From contig CM049314.1 of NCBI GenBank assembly GCA_026874595.1, positions 23,699,729-23,763,728 of the forward strand: a stretch of DNA of 64,000 bases, read 5' to 3'. The notes beneath the pieces were generated by a model. That model did no database searches. It was not told the DNA's origin and saw only the letters and a program-made list of their open reading frames with translations. Every line of letters begins with the position of its first letter. The first letter of the stretch is position 1. The translations under genes were made by a program, and so were the position numbers. Below are positions 53,401 to 59,400 of this stretch, in pieces. This stretch comes from Sipunculus nudus (taxonomy: Eukaryota > Annelida > Sipuncula > Golfingiida > Sipunculidae).

Positions 53401-56400
53401 CAACCATGTTTACACAGTGTCCATCTGTTCGTCTGCCTTGGGTTAAAATCACTCATATCTCGGCAGTGGTTTGACTAATTCACCTGAAATTCGGCATGCT
53501 TATACATCCTGGATAGCTTTTCTGATTTTATGACAGGTGGCGCCACCTACAATCAAGTTTACGCTGCAGACATCCAAGCTCATATCTAGGGAACCGTTTG
53601 ACCGATTGGGCCAAAATTTTGCATGTGTATAAATCTCACATAGCTCTTTATCATACGCAAAACTGGTGGCGCCACCTAAAGCCATGTTTGCACAGCTCCC
53701 ATCTGTTTGTCTGCCATGGGATAAAATCACTCATATCTCGGCAGTGGTTTGACATATCTGCCTAAAATTTTGCAAGTTTATACATCCCCGACAGCTCTCT
53801 TGATTTTATGACAGGTGGCGCCACCTGCATTCTAGTTCATGCAGCAGATATCCAAGCTCAGATCTTGGGAACCGTTTGACCGATTGGGCCAAAGTTTTGC
53901 ATGTGTATAGAGCTTTCTGGATTTTTCGGTAGGTAGCGCAACCTACATACACAATTTGGCTGCAGACATCCATGCTAATATGCAACACTTCACCCGTTCC
54001 ACTCTGATTTAGGCGGATACAAGTAGTCGCTTGTCGACTACCCGTATTCTAGTTTCTTTTAAATTCCCTAAAATGACAAACAACTAACTGTAATGACCCA
54101 TGCACTGTTTTGAGGCTTATTTGACCTGTATTGGCTCATAAGCATATTATCTTTTTTAACAATATGCTAATGAGCTACATAATATCATCTCAAAACCCCT
54201 TTTTTTAAATTTTGTTCTTGTATCAGGTTGCTCTCTAAATTAAAACCGAATTTTTAAATTTTGTTTTAATTAAACAATTTAAATCTCATTATTAAACATG
54301 AAAGAAATGTGGTAGATGAAAAAAATAGATTTGAGATATTATCACCAGGGTAATAGCCGCGCCATTTGGTGGTAGCTGGGATGGCTTCTGTCAGCCTACA
54401 CAAAGCAACCCACCAACCAGCACAAAAGATCTTAAAGATCGTAAAAAAAAACCAGCTACAAGCAATGAAACTTTATTCTTTTATTACCCCAAACTGCTTT
54501 AATTTGTACCTAATAGTATGATTAGAATATGAATCAATCAAGATCCAAAATAATCATATAAAAATATTTATAACACATAGAATACAAAGATAGAGTTTAC
54601 ATATTCCGAAACTGAGTGTGTGCACCTAGTGTAAATACCTGACATTATCATAAATTATGCTTGATGAAATGGGGAATGCCCCGGAATTGCCTGTGTGGTT
54701 AGCTAATTGCAGAGTCAAGGTCACAGTGCACATCCAGACTGTTCCAGTTTAAGGGGTGTCTATAAGTTGGAGAATCCGTGGAGAGCAGAAAATCCAAAGA
54801 GAATTTTCGGAGAGCTTTGATGGATGGTTCATACAACTGATAGTTAAAAACAAACATTAATATGGCTTTATACCTGTATCATATTACTTGTAGCAAGTTT
54901 TTCCACTCTATAAAGACTCTTGTAAACAAGGGACCCATGGGTCACATCGCTCAGCTGAATTTTGAAAATATTAGTAACTGCAAAATATTTTTATTTCTTT
55001 TAGTTTTTCATGTGTATTATCATTAGAAAAGCTATGAGAAAATGGCCCTGATAAAATGAAACTGTAAACTATAAGATAATGGACATGAGCTAAACCATTT
55101 AGTGATGCACCAAGGGAACAAATAGGCCTATGGTAAGTGTTATATAAAAGTAACATTTCATAAACAAATAATGTGTGAAGGTAATTTAGTTTTCAAAAAT
55201 TAAATATATTCCCATATGAGTTAAAAATTAATCCCACAAAGTTTGACCAATATTCCTAATTTTAATACTAAGTTAACAGTGTTATTCACACCTAGGCCCC
55301 GCCAACTTTAAGAGATATGAATGAAATGCTACAAAGTATTTATATCTTCTTAAATCTTTTCAGTTAGCACTTACATTAGATCCTAATATTTTATCACATT
55401 TAAATATTAGGATTAAATTCCTGTAATTTTTTTCTTTAAAAAAATCAAAATTGTCAAAGTCTCATCAAAAAGAATTTATTTAACATTAAAATTATAAGAT
55501 TCATCTTGTTTATTAGTCCTGTGTATTGAAGGGGTGGGTGGGGGGGAGGGGTCATTGCTGAAAAAAAATGTTAATTTAAAGATTCATCTAGTTCATAGTA
55601 CAGGTCTGTCAACAGAATGGGTTGGGGGGGGGGGGGGGGGGGTGTGCCAGAGAAAAAGGCTCCCTGTGTTATAGTATTAACTGCAGACAGCCTGGTCAAG
55701 CTCAACTCAGTAGAGAGAGGGCTTGCCCTAGTGATGGGATTGCATAACATTATGCCAACAGCCTGGGGAGCATAGAGAGCTGCACTGAATGACCTACAGT
55801 CTCCAAAGTGGACTGCTTGACAATGTAAGGGAATACAACAAGAGCCTCCAAAACAAAATTGATAACTAGCCTAATTTTGCAGCTTTTATTTTCAAATTTC
55901 AGATTTAAACAGATTAAATCCTTATGTGCACATGCTGTGAAAATTAAATCCACAGTACTTACAGGAAAAAAATGTGCCGTGGCCAAAGTTGGGCAAAATT
56001 TAAGGTACCAATTTTATAATTTTGGCCAATATTTAAAAAATTTAACAGATTTTGATCTAATTTTTTGTATACAATTAAATTTTGATCAATTAAAGTTGTA
56101 TTACTGAAAAAAAGTCCCTACCTTTAACACTTTTGGTTTTGAGTGACCAAATATCTTTCCTGAATTTTTTACAAAGTCCATTATGTTTGGGCCCATAACT
56201 TTTTTAAATTAAATAATACTGACTTAATTTCTGGCATGTACATAGGAACTATATAGAGGAATATTTATGGTAAATATGAAGAAAACTAGATAAGTGGTTT
56301 TGATATTATGCAGTCCTTAAGTGTGAAAATAGATTGAGGTTTTTCCTTCATATCTTGAAGGAACCAAGTCCTTTTGACCCAATTTTCAGCATGGTAGGAG

Positions 56401-59400
56401 ATTTTGGGGCATCTAACTGTATGCTGAATTTCAGGTCTAATGGTGTCAAAACGTACCAGTCTTACGGACAGACATCTGGAGGGACGGGCGGACGGATGAC
56501 GGACAATGGACCACGACTATAGCTCAGATGACTTATAGTCAGGTGAGCTAAAAAATAATTCTTGCATATTGAAGTATTACTAGGAGCTAAATAAGGTAGG
56601 CCGCTGGACCCCCGCCATGACGACCTTCGCTTGCTTGGCTAATGTCTGTAAATTTAGCTGGCACTCAAAAATGTTACTGGTTGCTTAAATTGTGTACCAT
56701 TTTATAATTTGAAATTTTCAAACTTGTTAAAAATTTCATATGAAAACTAGAATACGGGTAGTAGACAAGCCACTACGTGTATCCTTCAAAATCAGAGAAG
56801 GACGGGTGAAGTGAGGCATGAATTGACTGGCAAGGGGAAATAGAGTTACATGTGTTACATATTAGAATGGATCTCTGCCACAAAAAAACATGATTGTAGG
56901 TGGCGCCACCTGTTATTTGAACGAGAAACTATCCAAGATGTATACACATGCAAAATTTCATATAGAAAAGTCAAACCACTGCAGAGATATGAGTGATTTT
57001 AACCCAAGGCAGACAAACAGATGGACGCAGTGCGAAAAAGGCTGCAGGTGGCGCCACCATTTTTGTGTATGTTATAAAGCTATCCAAGGGCTACATTTGT
57101 GTAAATTTTTTTCCCTGATTGGTCAAACGGTTCCTGAAATAAGAGCTTGGATGTCTGCAGCGTGAAAGTGAAGGTAGGTGGTGCCACCTGTCATAAAATC
57201 AAGAAAGCTATCTAGGATGTATATGCATGCCGAATTTTAGGTGAATTAGTCAAACCACTGCAGAGATATGAGTGATTTTAACCCAAGGCAGATGAACAGG
57301 TGGACACTGTGCAAACATGGTTGCAGGTGGCGCCACCTTTTTTTGTGTATGTTATAAAACTATCCCAGGGCTACATTTGTGTAAAAATTTTTTCCTGATC
57401 GGTCAAACAGTTCCCGAGATATGTGGGTTTATTTGTGGAAACAGACGCATAAACGGACGCTGGGCAGAGAGGAAAGGTCAGAGGTCAAGGTCACTTGGTT
57501 AGGCACCAGTTCACATGTGACCCGATAATTTGTGTAAGTTTCGGAAAAATCTGTCCAGTAGTCTCAGAGGAGTTCTCCGGAAACAAACGCGGCGGCGGCG
57601 GCGGCGGACCTTCATTTTGGCGGATACAATGAAGGTGAGTTTCATAAACATATATACCATCAAAACGAACGCTACACCGGGTCTAAAATGATATATTCTT
57701 CATGGACCAAATATTAATTTTAAATGACTTTTGGGATGAATTTTGTACAAAGGTATGTTGCCAGTAGTTCACCCTCAAAATAACTAGTACCATGAGCTGA
57801 CCTTAGCTGTAAAGGACTGTGATCTGTGTTCCTGATGTTGTTAACTGTCAGTTGAGTGGGTTAAGAATAATTTGGATTGTCTATGGATGCCGGTTATTCT
57901 GACAGGAGTGCTCAGGTATTTAAGCCCAAGTACTTCTAAAAGAATACTTGACTAAAATCATGACTAAAGTCCATCAGCAGGCCTATATTATCAGATATTT
58001 CAGAAGTTATCCAGAGTTATAGGACTCCTTCACATATAATTTAAATGTAAAGCCATCATATGTTCTTGTATGCAAGCAGCACAAGAGTGATACCAGAAAA
58101 AGGATGTTAAAATTTCCACTGGATATATTTTTCACTCAAAATGTTTTAAATGAAAAAGAAATCAAAGTTTATAATAGTAATGTGTACTCTAATTTGTGCA
58201 AGTGATACCTTCTTAGTGCTGAACTCAAAACTTAGCTACCAATTTCAGCCCTGTCTGATGGTAGTAATAATTAGTATTTCAGCTTAGAGGCAACATACCC
58301 AGAAACACTTTGGTAAACCAAAATGTGGATGCTGTATTTTCAATTTATACCTGTTTGTTTGATGAGTTTCTTGTTTCCATTCATGATATCATGTGGTTTT
58401 TCAGCGACGAATGGTTGTAGGTACTTGCAGTCATCATCACCAGGGGAGTCGAGTGTGCTTGACCACAGGGCTATGGTAACTGTACATGATAAGGTCAAAG
58501 AAAAAACGTCCCGCACAGTCACACTCATGGGATAAACAAGCATTGTGTCATCCACTGTAATCCACTCCTGTTTCTGAAATTGGATAAAAGTTACACATGA
58601 CTACATTTGTGGACAAATGTGTGTATTCAATATAGTCTGTATTGTTTTTCCTCTATACTGCAGCCATGGCAAAATATAGCAATCTGTGACAAATACCAAG
58701 GTAAAGGAATCTAGAACAGATACTGTATTTCCTCTTTTTACAGCCGCAGCTGCAAATCTGAAAAGCCTTTGTGGTGCCTTAATTATATGGGTCAAACTAA
58801 AGATATAAAAGGAAATTTCTGAAGACACAGACAGGCATGTCTATCAGGTATGTCTGTTTATTACACACATTAAAGAAGGTCTTGTGAACAAAACAATTAA
58901 AAGTTTGCATCTTCTCTAACACCAACAAATATCTAATGGGAACTAAAGCCCAGATCCAGACATTGTCTATAATTGTGACATTTGGAAATTAATTGCAATT
59001 TCCACTTTTTAAATTTTTTCTTCACATACTGTGGTTAGCTTCATACTTTCGTGATTTTCAATTTTCATTGTTTCGTGAGGGTTCCATTTTCTTGTGATCT
59101 TACCATGCAGTAACTAATACACAGTGCATCCATTATCACATTCTTTGACAAGGCCCCACAAGAACGAGTTAATAATATGAAAGAATTGATATTATCTACA
59201 ATATATTACTATAATAAATATGTCTATGCCCTTCACCTGGGTAGATAAGACATCTTATTCATGAAAGTTTCATTTTTGTGATATTTCTCTTTGGTGAATA
59301 CCACAAATTTGAAACCCTTGCTAACAAAAATACAACCACAGTGTGGTTTCTAACTTAATCCTAGACTATCACAAAGATTATAACGTAACAACGGAAATTT

